A stretch of DNA of 64,000 nt from Sarocladium kiliense (Eukaryota; Ascomycota; Sordariomycetes; Hypocreales; Sarocladiaceae): assembly GCA_030734395.1 (NCBI GenBank), contig JAUZTG010000041.1, positions 310,001 through 374,000 of the forward strand, written 5' to 3'. How positions within the stretch are numbered: the stretch's first letter is position 1; each line of letters begins with the position of its first letter. Shown here piece after piece: positions 1 to 10,485 of the stretch. The position numbers were made by a program, and so were the translations under genes. Below the pieces are notes generated by a model, which was not told the origin of the DNA, did not search any database, and worked only from the letters and a program-made list of their open reading frames with translations.

Positions 1-622
1 CACCGATACTGGCCTGTTTCCGGATACTGAGAAGGGCTCTTCTACGAAATTCTGGACGCGAAGGATTCTAGGGAGGTTGACAGAGGGTAGCAGGGTACTT
101 GTAGGTTTGAAACGGTAACTCGGAGACGAAGGCGTCACGAAGATGGAATCAGAGGAGACTACGACATCCCAAATGAATGAGCAACGCTTCCTCCGTGGTC
201 CCGAACAACCAACATGAATGTGCTCAGACTCGCCAAAGTGCCTGTGAAGACACTCAGTGAGTGCCAGATTACCTTGCACAAAGCTCATTGTGCTAACCAT
301 TCACCTCATGCAGCATTCAGTTCCGCCGGATCTCTCAGCAGCTGGTGCACCTGCTCTGGACTGATGGCCATACCGTCGCATGGTTCATTCACAACACCAG
401 ACATTGGAAAAATGAATAAAAGCTTTCCACCCATGGTTCTAATTTTTCTTATATTCTCTTCCGTCTTGTCGTCGCAACGCTCTACCATCTCTGTCACACA
501 GGGGTAGATCTTTTTGATCTGCTCGTTTCTCCTGTACTTGATATTTTTCTCCCCATCAGTAGGACTTTGCCTCTGACATCTGACAGGAACCTTCTGGTAA
601 ACGACGGGGTAGCTCAATCATC
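1..622. other. Intergenic stretch at the left edge
   Basis: No supportable gene. A minus-strand open frame at about 306-617 has a protein-like composition, but it lacks a convincing ATG and splice sites (see rejected items). The last 60 bases would be the leader of the gene starting at 623. Confidence 0.5.
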
Positions 623-1265
623 ATGGCCCCCTCCCCCGTCGAAGCTTTGGACGGTGTATCAGACGCTCAGCTGGAGACGCTTCGCGGCATTGCCGTTCGT
701 CTTCACAAGGCGTGCAGGCTCCGCGAGCCCATATCCGACACCTTTTTCCACCGTTTCATGGCTCGCGTCTTCCACGACTGGGGATACCGATTGTCCTGTG
801 AAAGAAGCTCGAGACATCCCAGAGTCTCGCCCTCTTCACCAAGGGCTTGTGCTCATTGGAAACCACGTTCCACACGGTTGTTACTATCCTGAGCGGGTTT
901 TCATCAAGCCTGTCATTCTGGACGACGATGTCATCATGTTTCATTGGACTGATGTAGGGGGTGCCGTGATCGAGGTCATCGAGCCCAAAATGACATTTGC
1001 CAGCGGTATGGAGGAAGCAGAAACTCGCGTGACACTCGCACTTCAACAATGGGATTACGAGGAGGAACGTCGCATCATCAACTTCAACATTTGGCGCGCC
1101 GAGTTCATTTGCCAACGGTTTCTTGCTACAGGAAAGCTTGTCCCGGATGGCTTTGCCCAGCTCGAGTTGCTTCAAGACATTCAGGCACGTCGTGAGCGAT
1201 ACCTCAAAACAATGGGCCCTCGACCTATCGGGAGCTCTGCTAGCATTTTTGGCCAAGCTCAGTGA
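623..1265 (+). pseudogene. Hypothetical protein, tandem paralogue copy 1, one frame break
   Basis: Family not recognised. The frame opens at the ATG at 623 (MAPSPVEALDG) and reads to about 782 (FMARVFHDWG). The protein-like reading then continues one frame over (DTDCPVKEARDIPESRP) to the stop at 1265. The switch falls on the GGGG run near 779-783. Removing one base gives about 213 residues. Segments match the next gene: ACRLREPISD with ACRPNRHIQS, HDWG with KYWD, IPESRPLHQG with APEPRAHNHG, and a VFIKPVIL-to-WTDVGG segment with VYIQLVLGKDK-to-WVDVRG. A 46-base GTGAAAG...ACCAAG segment would also fix the frame, but it removes residues that the paralogue retains, so a one-base indel is more likely. 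This is either a recent pseudogene or an assembly error. Confidence 0.5.
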
Positions 1266-1822
1266 GTCGCAAGCCGGCCAGAAGGAAGATGAAGGCGCAT
1301 CTATGTCTTGAGATACTACGACAGGACTTGACGTCCAATTTGCAACTTCGATGATATATGATCAAGGGTGGATAGATGGAGGATGAACGCGTGGATACAG
1401 AAGCTATTCAATGCACTCATTTTGCGCCGATTTCCTTGAATCTGCTCATCATCATGATTACTCACCCCGTGATCGAATCTGATGCACCTTCCTTGTCCAG
1501 CTGGACAATCACCCACAACTGAGTTGCACCAACAGCACTGCTGGCAGAGCCTGGGCGGAGCCGATGACATTTCTGAGACTGATTCACTACCTCGCTGTTC
1601 GAACATATACAAACTTTTCGCATCTGTATCGTCTGTGGTGCGTTTCTGCTCTTCCAAACGCCCACGATCACTCCTTTCTGATCTGAATTCCCTCGAACCG
1701 TTAGTCCTACCTCATTTCGAAGAGACAAAGTCAGCTTCGAGTACAGACTAGTGTCTCCGACCCCATCTACATCAAGATCCAAGTCAGCATCAACCAGCTT
1801 CTCCTGACTATTCGACGAGAAC
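1266..1822. other. Spacer between the tandem paralogues
   Basis: No supportable gene. Opposite-strand open frames here (for example 1316-1657 and 1462-1899) are unsupported. The segment presumably carries the 3' end of copy 1 and the promoter of copy 2. Confidence 0.5.
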
Positions 1823-2670
1823 ATGACCAGACGCGTCATTCCCCAGCAATCCCCCACCAACTCATCTGACTCCGAGTCCGAGTCCGAGTCTACCGGCAAA
1901 CACAGTCCCGGCCCCTATGCTATCATAGAACCCTTCGTGCAAGCCTACTTCACCGCCTGCAGACCGAACCGCCACATCCAATCTGATGACTACACCGACT
2001 TTGAAGAGGAGGTCCATAAATACTGGGATCCTTCCACCATGCCCCCCATAGACCTACCCATTGCCCCTGAGCCACGTGCTCACAATCATGGCGCTGCACT
2101 TGTCGGCATGTTAGGCGCCCGGATCGGAACTACGCAAAGGATGTATATATCCAGCTTGTACTAGGAAAAGACAAAGTGTCCTACAAATGGGTCGACGTCC
2201 GCGGAGATGAAGTCTGGCTCCCCGACGGCCGGGTCGAGGATGCCACGTTCCAAGTTAACGAACACGGCCTCGGCCTGACATCTGAAGAAGACCGGTACGA
2301 ATTCGCCGTAAAATCATGGGACAAAGCCGAACACGACCGCATCACCCGATTCAACAAGGCCCGCGCTATAGCACTCGCTCAACGTATTATCATCGATAAA
2401 AAGATCAAGATCTCTGACCACTATGGGCTTGTGCAGCTTGTGTTGTTGGAAGATTTGCTGATGAAGCCGTTTCCTAATCACATTCACCGCCAGCCTGGGC
2501 TGATTCAGGACGTCATACGGGGTTGTGGTTTCGCATATTGGAGAATTCGTACGGATGCGAGTGTGAGAAAGTTGTCTGTTCCGGAGAACCTGCCTTTACA
2601 ATGGGGGTATGGTGTGAGCATTAACCCCGGTGAAGGGGAACCACGTATTTGTCCACGCAGTCTGCAATGA
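1823..2670 (+). pseudogene. Hypothetical protein, tandem paralogue copy 2, one frame break
   Basis: Paralogue of the gene at 623; family not recognised. The frame opens at 1823 (MTRRVIPQQSPTNSSDSESE), includes three TCCGAG units (1871-1888) encoding a Ser-Glu repeat, and runs through YFTACRPNRHIQSDDYTDF and APEPRAHNHGAALV. Between about 2095 and 2112 the coding reading shifts one frame (RHVRRPDRNYAKDVYIQ) and continues to the stop at 2670. The total of 848 bases becomes a multiple of three if one base is restored, giving about 282 residues. No GT-AG intron of plausible size produces the required shift. Alignment with copy 1 passes straight through both break points, which lie at different places in the two copies. 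Confidence 0.5.
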
Positions 2671-5381
2671 CGGCTGAGAAGCCACTGAAGAGGAGTTTTA
2701 AGTTTTTATGCGACCAAGTCGTGAAATACACCGAGCTACACATGTTGCATAGAGCCATCAATGCTTTCTTGCCCTGATGTTGGATGATTGATGGGAAACG
2801 ATTTTTATAGTGTAGGGTAGGCTTCTGGCACGGGTTCGTGGCCTACGAACAGCCCTCGAAATGTGAGAATGCGAGTCGCTTCAGTCAACGGAAAGTTGAC
2901 CAAACCAATAGGAACTGGTAGTGGCACAGTATCATCCATCAGCACCAGTGCCGGGTGCAATGCTCCGGTCATCACAAGCTACCAGCAGGACGGAGATCGA
3001 GCGCCAGTGAGGGACCGGGCAAGGGTCGATCTCGGAGTGAAGCACGGCCGCACCAGGCTATGGTCGGGCGGGGCACGTGTCTCTTGGGCGGCTTAAACCA
3101 CGAGCATTCTGTCATGGGAGGTTTTATACAGCATACATGGAGGGAGCACACAGTGACTCAATATCATGAGATGAGGATGCACAGGGTCCAAGAAGGGCAA
3201 GAAGCTCCAACAAAGACTGGTGCCAAAGACAATGGCACAGACCAGCAGAGCAAAACATCGGGTGCCGTGTCTCGGATAGCGCAGCAGCTGTGGTCGCACA
3301 AGACCAGCCGGTAAATGGATTGACCAGGTGACGGAGACGCCGTGGCGCAGAAAAGGTCTCCGTAGCGCTACGGAACGCGAAATTGGGCGCGTAAGAAGCC
3401 GTGAAACTCTGTGTGCAGTGCAATCGGAGGAGGGAGGAAAATGTCGGACGGGGCCACTGGGTGGATGTTGGGTGACGGAGCCGGGAGTGGATTTGGACTT
3501 GCGCGGGAGACGAAGTCGGCAGACTAGCGCGCGGTGAGGTTTCCGCGTGACAATGGAGCGGTGGTGTTTTCTTTGTACGCCGTGGTGATACTGCAGGTCA
3601 TGAGAGTCGATGATTAACGGCCACTCATGAGAAAAGGAAAGAACCGCGGAGAGAGTTACGGTAGGGCATAGCAAGCTCTGGCGATGTGCTGGTGAAGGCG
3701 GGCGCACGAAGGAGGAAAGAGCGCGCAGCAGCTGGTTGAGGGCCGGGTCGCACCTTCCGCGACGACTTGGGGCTGGACTCGCGGAAGGGGTGAGCAGCGA
3801 AAATGACTGGCTGACCGGCCCCACTTCTGCGCTGGGGGGAGGCGATCGGAGGAAGCAACGACTCCGGGTGGGCAGATGGGGATGGATGGAGGATGAGTTC
3901 CTCAGGCAGCAATTTCAGGCCGCAGCTTGGGGATGAAGGTGAGATGAGGACGTGCATGACTTGTAGGAGATGATATGTAGGTTTTCATGATAAAGAAAAG
4001 TTGCAGACCGACGATGTGCGACGCCCCGGACACGGACGGGCTGGTCATGAACTGCTCCGTCTGTTTGCGCATACGTGTGTTGGGTCGGGGCCCCCGGAGA
4101 TGCTGGGGTGGGGAAAGGGCTGGATGTTTCCTCGGGGCTTGGGAGGAGCGTGACGGAGGGGCGTGATGAGATGAGATTGGAGGCTGCATCGGTAATTTGA
4201 GTAGAACAAAGGAGGCTTCAGGTACTGAATCAGAGATAAAGCTGTGGGCTCATGCGTTGCGACCTGCATATGATTTTCGGTGTCGCGTTGTGTGGTCGTG
4301 CCATGGGTTATTGGGGTGAGCGAGTGGGAGAGTCATCCCTCGGGCCCGGCAGCCACGGCTGGGCGGCTGAGTGTAGAGGTGCATTCCTTGGGGCAGAGTA
4401 CGGATTTGGGCTCCATTAGGCGCAAGGAAGTCGGTCAAGAGGCGAGAAAAGAGGTCGTAGCAATCAACATGATCTCATGCTCATCTCTGTACCTGTGTGG
4501 CCTGGCGCGTCGAGGGTAAAAGCAAAACAAATCCGTGTGCTCCCATCGCATCGGTTGTCATCATCATACTGTGGCACCAGCTGCCTCATTGCCTGCCTGG
4601 TGGCTGGTGGAGACACTGAAGTGACTACGAGTCCAAACGCCGGGAGCTCAGCCGAAACGCCAGTAGAGACTCCCGGGTGTTGCAATGGTCGTCTCATCCT
4701 TTCAGTGGGTTGAAGGTTGAATGCTGCCTATAGTCAAGCACTGTCGGTTTGGTGTTGTCTGGCAATATCACCACTGCATTCACCCACCAGCAGTGACTTC
4801 CACCACCCACCGAGATCGGTCACCACTTCAGGTACCTCCCGCTAGCGCCTCTCTCTGGGAACCCGCCCGGGAGCTACGGGGAGGCGGCTAGCGGACCTCC
4901 GAGGACTGACAGTGGGACCAGGTAGATGCTGCTGCTCCTGGTTCTGCGTGTGTGCCTTTCTTGTCCCGTCCGTTTCCCCAAATTCCCATCGCCCACTGCC
5001 TGCACCACCGAGACCGACAGCCCCGACTTTCCCACGCCGCCGCGCCTCTTCTTGCTCTGGCCCTCCCTCCCTCCTCTCTTCCGCACTCGCCCGTGTCCTT
5101 TCTTCATTTTCTTTTCGTCTTCACACATCTGACTTCTTCTTGACTAACGTCCGGGCTGCTGAGGAGCTGCTGGTCGTGTGTCATTTTCTGACTTTGCCAT
5201 CAGAACCACGGCTCCAAACTCTCCGACTCTCTCGTCTCTCTTCTCACTGCCTTCTGCATCCACCTCCGAACGGCACACGCGCCACCCAGCATCAACGACC
5301 ACCCCAGGACCCTCTCAACCTCACTCACGTCACCTCAATTTCGTCTCATCAACGCACCCATCGCCAGGCATCGCAACGGCT
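2671..5381. other. 2.7-kb upstream region of a Zn2Cys6 regulator gene
   Basis: No protein gene is supported. Several G+C-rich open frames on the minus strand (for example 3093-3824) look like chance frames. The distal part is mixed sequence. The last 450 bases carry a strong CT-rich tract and at least one upstream ATG frame (4926-5132, 68 codons) before the main start at 5382. The length is typical of a fungal regulatory gene with an extended promoter and leader. Confidence 0.5.
4960..5160 (+). promoter_or_regulatory. CT-rich promoter/leader tract
   Basis: Long pyrimidine-rich runs (CCTCCCTCCCTCCTCTCTTCC at about 5062-5082, then TTTCTTCATTTTCTTTTCGTC at about 5099-5119) lie 220-400 bases before the ATG at 5382. 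In filamentous fungi such CT tracts commonly sit just upstream of transcription starts. The upstream frame from 4926 runs across most of this tract. Confidence 0.45.
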
Positions 5382-8162
5382 ATGTCTTCTGGCGTCGTGC
5401 GCTCGACCGCCCTGAGGGCCGGTGGCGCCTGTGTCCGCTGCCGCAAAGGCAAGACCAAGTGCGTCTACGAGAACGGACGCGCGCCATGCAAAAACTGCGC
5501 AAAGGGCATGCACGAGTGCTATCTGCCCTCCGAGTCCATGGCTCATCACCACGGCCAGAGCCCAGCGCGACACACCACCGCCTCCTCCTCCCACCGCCCA
5601 GCGCGTGAGTCGCTCCCGGGTGCCGGCCCCGGCGCCTCAGACTCCAGCAGGCAGGCCGCTGTGGGCTCAGCCGCCGCCCGTCACGTGCACGCCGCTTCCG
5701 AAAAGTGAGTCTGCTCTTTCGATCTTTCATCGCTTTTCTTCCATTTCGGGTTCGATTGCGCCTTTCTTGTGTGAATCAAGAAAAGTTCCTTGGTTCCTTC
5801 GATTATGCAATGCCTTCCACCGTTCCTTCACCTACCGTCACCGCAGCCGAAGCAGAAGCAAAGGCGCAAGGCAGCCCTGCTTCACCACCAGTGCACAGAC
5901 ACCACATGGGGTGATGGGTGCAATGGTGGAGGAGAGGGTGGGAGGACGGCCTTCGACCCTTTGCTCCGAACCGCCGGCGGCACTTTTCCCCCGGTCTGGG
6001 TCTGGGGTCCAGTCCCTCCCGGGTCTGCGTTTGCCTTCCAACCCCCTGTGCTTCGCCTCTCGCCCTGCTTTTCCCTTCCCCTCCCCCATTTTGCCTTTCA
6101 AGTAAGGGGCATGGATCCCTCTCTGGTCCCACTCAATCCCGTTCACTGTCAGCAAACTCGGCCCGTGGTTGCAACATTGCTGTCGACGCTGGTCCCTCCC
6201 TTGTGATCCATGCCCTGAACCCCCAAACGCAGCCACTACACAAGCCACTGCACAAGCCACAGGACCCCGGCGTATGACGGCCTTCGCCCGAACCAAGTCC
6301 GGCAGGGATTGTTGTCAGTGATATGAGAGAAGTCTCCCATTCTGGGCTACCTGCATATTTGCCTGTTCGATCATCTTGCTTCTCTGTATTCATTCCTTTA
6401 ATGAACTAGAGCTGACTGTCCTAGACTCACTCCTGAACTCATCGCCGAGTGCGAACGCGTGGTCTCCAAGACCTTCCCGGCCTGTGTTGCTTTCCACAAG
6501 CCATCCTTCGTTCAGCAGATCAAGAGCACGTCACTGGATCCTTCGCTCATTTATGGCCTGCTGACATGCGCCGCTCGCACTTCACCGAATCTCATCCGTC
6601 GCTATGGAGGCCCAACGGCTGCCGCGGAGAACTTCGCAGCCAAGGCCATCACACTGATCAACCAGAATCTGGATCATCCAAGCCTGGCTGACATTCAGGC
6701 TCTATGCCTTCTGATCATTCACGAGTGGGGTACTCGCAATGCCGTTCGTGCTTATGTCTATCTTGGTCAGGCTGCACGCATGATCCATATGTACCGTATA
6801 CTGGATGTGCACCACACATCGAACGAGTCAGACCAATTCCTGCGCATGGAGTCTCTGCGCCGCACCATTTGGCTAGTTTACATCCTTGACTGCTTCCTCA
6901 CCAGCAGCCCTGGTCGCTACCCAGCTCTCACTAACAGCGATCTGACCAATGTGGCCCTTCCATGCTCTGATATCAACTTCGCCTTCGGCAATGCCGTTTA
7001 TGTCAAGACTCTTCACCAGCACCTCGAGCTCAGCCGCGATGATCCCAATAACACGGCCGAGGTGGGTGAATTTGGGCACATTGTACTCGCAGCTATGGTC
7101 TGGCGCGAGACAGTTGACCTTCTCACTCGTTCATTTCCTGACAACTACCGTGAGGACGACTGTTTGGCCATCATCGGCAAAATCGACGCTTTGCGGTCTT
7201 CCCTTCCTATGCAGTTCCGCGACAAGCCTGGTCAGATTAATCTGCACATGACCATGGGCTCTGGCTACACTTTCGCGGTGCTGCATTGCCTCCTACATTG
7301 TGCAAGCGTCTTTGCGCAGCGACGACGTCTGCTGCAGGATATCACGTCACCTACTTTCAACCTGGAGGCCTTCAGACAGACTCCTCGCTGTCATGAGATT
7401 ATTGATCGCCTGTTCACATCATGCCATGGCATCGATGCCCTCTTGACCGCTGTGGAGGCTGGCACTGAGAAGGACCACAACCCATGCTTCCCCATCTTCA
7501 TGCTCTTCTCTTCTTTCACCGCCAGCGCTACGGTCGCGTATCTTTCGCTCAAGGGCCTGACACCTCCCAATGCTGTCGAGACGGCGGCCCTTATTGTCAA
7601 GAATGGTCTCCGTTTCATGCAGGAGGGCACCGATAGCTGGCCCCTCATGGCCAGCTGGCTCCGTCACCTTGCTGTCATGCAGCGCGTCATTGATAACGAT
7701 GCAGCCATCGTGGCTCGTCATGGCTCTACACCTCACGCACATGGCGTAAAGGAGGAGATCTCTTCCAACGCGGACACAAATCCTGATGCCATGGATTACG
7801 ACGGCCACAATAACAATGGTTCTGCCAGCCATGGCCCTCTGCCCCATTCCATCTCCGAGTCGGGACGTAGCGAGAGCGAGCAGCCAGTTGCCCTGCCACG
7901 CCGTCCCGGCTTTGCCGCTATTAACGGCGGCTCGGGTGGCGGCTCCACCCCGGCAACGGCATCGCCCCCGGGGAGCAGCAGTGTCCCGCACCAATCGGTA
8001 CAGCTACAGGAGACAAAGCCATCAAGTCCCGGAGGACCTCCAAATGGTGCCGTTCCGATCTCTACGAGTCAGGACATGACTGGTCCGGAACTCTGCCAAG
8101 CGTTCGAGCGCCAGCTGCTGGAGATGGATGATCTCGCGGCCTTTATGGGCGGTGGCGTGTGA
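5382..8162 (+). CDS. Zn2Cys6 fungal transcription factor
   Basis: Nuclear DNA-binding regulator of 686 residues in two exons, 5382-5704 and 6425-8162. Exon 1 encodes the binuclear zinc cluster with cysteines C17, C20, C27, C36, C39 and C46 (CX2CX6CX8CX2CX6C), followed by a Ser/Pro/Ala/His-rich linker. Exon 2 opens with LTPELIAECERVV and carries the fungal-specific regulatory domain, including an ESLRRTIWLVYILDCF segment. The C-terminal 130 residues are Gly/Ser/Pro-rich and low in complexity. The intervening sequence is 720 bases, with donor GTGAGT and acceptor TCCTAG; joining GAAAA to A restores Lys and the frame. The ATG at 5382 is the only start that places a short N-terminus before the cluster. 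The target pathway is unknown; the nearest downstream gene is an AA9 enzyme. Confidence 0.88.
5705..6424 (+). other. Unusually long intron (720 bases)
   Basis: Donor GTGAGT at 5705 and acceptor TCCTAG ending at 6424. Other introns in this window are 48-95 bases. The interior is C-rich and holds several open frames, but none has both flanking splice signals, so a cassette exon cannot be shown. Confidence 0.6.
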
Positions 8163-8580
8163 GGCGAGGCCTCGGCTCTCCCTTCCTTGATGTTATGATT
8201 TCTAGCGGGTTGGCTATATACCCTGGTGTTTGGTCTGTCTCTATGACTCAGATTTGAGATGACGAGACTTGATTGGAGTAAAAAGGTTGACTAGAAGCTC
8301 AAGTCACGCAGAATGACGTTTCGATGAGAAAATGATATGGACGCAATAGGACTACTTACTTTGCTTGAGCTGGAGACTTTGGAATGGTCGCAGCCGCGAG
8401 GCTATCTGCCTTGGTGCAGTCTGTACGAGTATGCTGGGTTTGGTGGGCGAGGAGAGGCCACTGGCTGGTACTCTCAAGATGATGCAAACCGGTTAAGGCA
8501 GTGATAGTGTGCAATGACATTCTAGTAATAATTATACATCAATACCAGATGAGAATGCAACCCTCGTGACCAAGTGCGAC

Positions 8581-8626
8581 ATCCGCGGATCGCCCGCCGT
8601 AGGGCTTGGTCCGATCCATGGATCGG
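8581..8626. repeat. Pair of perfect palindromes
   Basis: ATCCGCGGAT (8581-8590) and CCGATCCATGGATCGG (8611-8626) are perfect palindromes 20 bases apart. The second has CCG and CGG half sites separated by 10 bases, a geometry that dimeric Zn2Cys6 proteins can bind. Regulatory use is inference. Confidence 0.5.
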
Positions 8627-9279
8627 CGTGCTTGGTACATCGAACACATCACTTGGCCTGGCGTGAACCAGGATAGGCGGACTCAGGATGGAAACGTCCG
8701 CCTCGGCGGTGATTTAAGCGCGCGATCCCGGTGTAGATCACTGCGGCATTGGGGGTTTGGAGTGGCAAGCAGGAGATGAGCCGTGAAGCAAGCCACGACG
8801 TTAAATTTTGACATGCGAAAGCCCTGGGGAGGTGACTTGAATCAGGTCATCGACCATGAGTCTTCTAGAGCCTATCGGTGTGATTTAATGTAACCTATTT
8901 TATTTATGAAAATGTCAAAGTGTATTGTATTGTCCACTGGCTCAACCATGGTTCCCCCAAGCACCGTCTACTTTCCTAATCCAGCAACCGGAGCTCCTCG
9001 CCGCAACTTCGGGCTCGCCATCCCGCCTTCAACCAATCATACGCTGTCATCCCACTTCGAATAGATTATGTTCAGAGCCACGGTGTAGCGAGCTTTCTTG
9101 TTCCACAGGCCTGGGTTTGCGTTGTCTTTCCCACTAAAGCTGGTAGGGAGATTTGCTTCTCGGATGGGTCCGTTTAGGCGGGACGAAGGAGCCCGAGGAT
9201 AGATTACTTGCAGGGAGGGATATCACTGGATTAGTTATGTCTGACGGAGGAGAAGGAGAATGAACAGGGAAGGGAGGAG

Positions 9280-9285
9280 TATAAG
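9280..9285 (+). promoter_or_regulatory. TATA-like element of the AA9 gene
   Basis: TATAAG lies 88 bases before the ATG at 9368, at a suitable distance for a core promoter element. Confidence 0.45.
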
Positions 9286-9367
9286 AGCTGCTTTGGGACG
9301 CGCGGTTTTGAGATGGTAGGTTTGATTCTTGCGCAAACTCGCTCTCTTGCTACGTCAACCAGTCAAG

Positions 9368-10271
9368 ATGAAGCACTCTCTCGTTAGCCTTCTGGCATTG
9401 GCTGCCACTGTGCAGAGCCATGCCATCTTTCAGGTACATACTGACCCTACCCATACCCACCCCTTATCATTTTGTTCTGAACATCCTGCTGACAGAAATA
9501 GGAACTCTCCGTCAACGGCAACCGCCAAGGCTCCCTGAACGGTCTTCGTGCTCCCAACCAGAACAACCCCGTGCAAGACGTCACCCAATCAAGCATCACC
9601 TGCGGTGTCGTTGCTTCGAGGTCTTCGAACGTCATCACTGTCCCTGCTGGTGCCAAGGTGGGGGCTTGGTACCAGCATGTCATCGGAGGACCGCAGTTCC
9701 AGGGCGATCCAGACAACCCAATTGCAGCTAGTAAGAACCCCTTCCCCCTTCTCTCTCCACTTGGTGCAGAGGAGTGATGACTCGACAAAAGTCTGTTCTA
9801 TCAGTGAGCTAACAAGCGTGAAAAGGCCACAAAGGCCCCATAACAGCCTGGCTCAGCAAAGTCGACAACGCCGCCACCGCCTCCCACGACAACCTCAAAT
9901 GGTTCAAAGTCGCCGAAGAGAACTTCGACACCTCCTCCCGCAAATGGGCCGTCGACACCCTCCTCGCCAACAACGGCTGGTGGTACTTCACCCTCCCCTC
10001 CTGCATCGCCCCAGGACAGTACCTCCTCCGCGTGGAGCTCATTGCGCTGCACTCTGCGTACTCGTCGAAGGGCGCCCAGTTTTATACTAGTTGTGCGCAG
10101 ATTCAGGTTACGGGCTCGGGAAGCTTTAGTCCGAGCCAGACGCAGACTTTCCCGGGGGCGTATCAGCAGAATGATCCGAGCATTCAGATTATGATTTATG
10201 GATCTAGTGGTGGCCCGGATAATGATGGGAAGCAGTACCTTGCTCCTGGTATGAGGGCTATTACTTGCTAG
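9368..10271 (+). CDS. AA9 lytic polysaccharide monooxygenase
   Basis: Secreted copper enzyme that cleaves cellulose or related glucans oxidatively. Exons are 9368-9433, 9502-9730 and 9826-10271, giving 246 residues. An 18-residue signal peptide ends at Ser, so the mature protein starts with the copper-ligand histidine (HAIFQELSVNG). Further family features are DPDNPIAASHKGPITAWLSK, with a conserved histidine before the GP, and the late QFY segment (SKGAQFYTSCAQIQV) carrying the axial tyrosine position. Introns are 68 and 95 bases; the second has a GAGCTAAC branch-like site. There is no CBM1; the protein ends in the usual Pro/Gly-rich tail. It lies tail to tail with the DUF4139 gene (214 bases apart). 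Family assignment is firm; substrate and regioselectivity cannot be read. Confidence 0.93.
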
Positions 10272-10485
10272 ACGGAGAGGAAGGCTTTTGGTGAATCATT
10301 ACCTTCTCATGTATATATTGACAGAGAGAACATTCGCATGAGACACATAGTAAAGTGAATCAGGTATCATCTTGGTTGGCAATCTGTCCTGAGCTATCCT
10401 ATCAGCCATCTGGTGGCATAAAATACACTTGAACTCCGTATCCAGCCGGAAAATACAGTCATACCACATTAAATTATCCTCAGCA

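Larger units (their letters stand above)
8163..9367. other. Intergenic region between the Zn2Cys6 gene and the AA9 gene
   Basis: No gene supported. It contains the 3' end of the regulator gene, two perfect palindromes at 8581-8626, a CTGGGG element at 8824-8829 that fits the CreA consensus SYGGRG, and a TATA-like element at 9280. Confidence 0.5.

Noticed and set aside
306..617. Minus-strand open frame of about 100 codons at the left edge
   Set aside because: Protein-like in part, but the reported start is not ATG, the stop precedes the only good downstream donor, and no family is recognised.
3093..3957. Long minus-strand frames upstream of the Zn2Cys6 gene
   Set aside because: Arg/Ser/Pro/His-rich reading typical of chance frames in G+C-rich promoter sequence; no domains or splice context.
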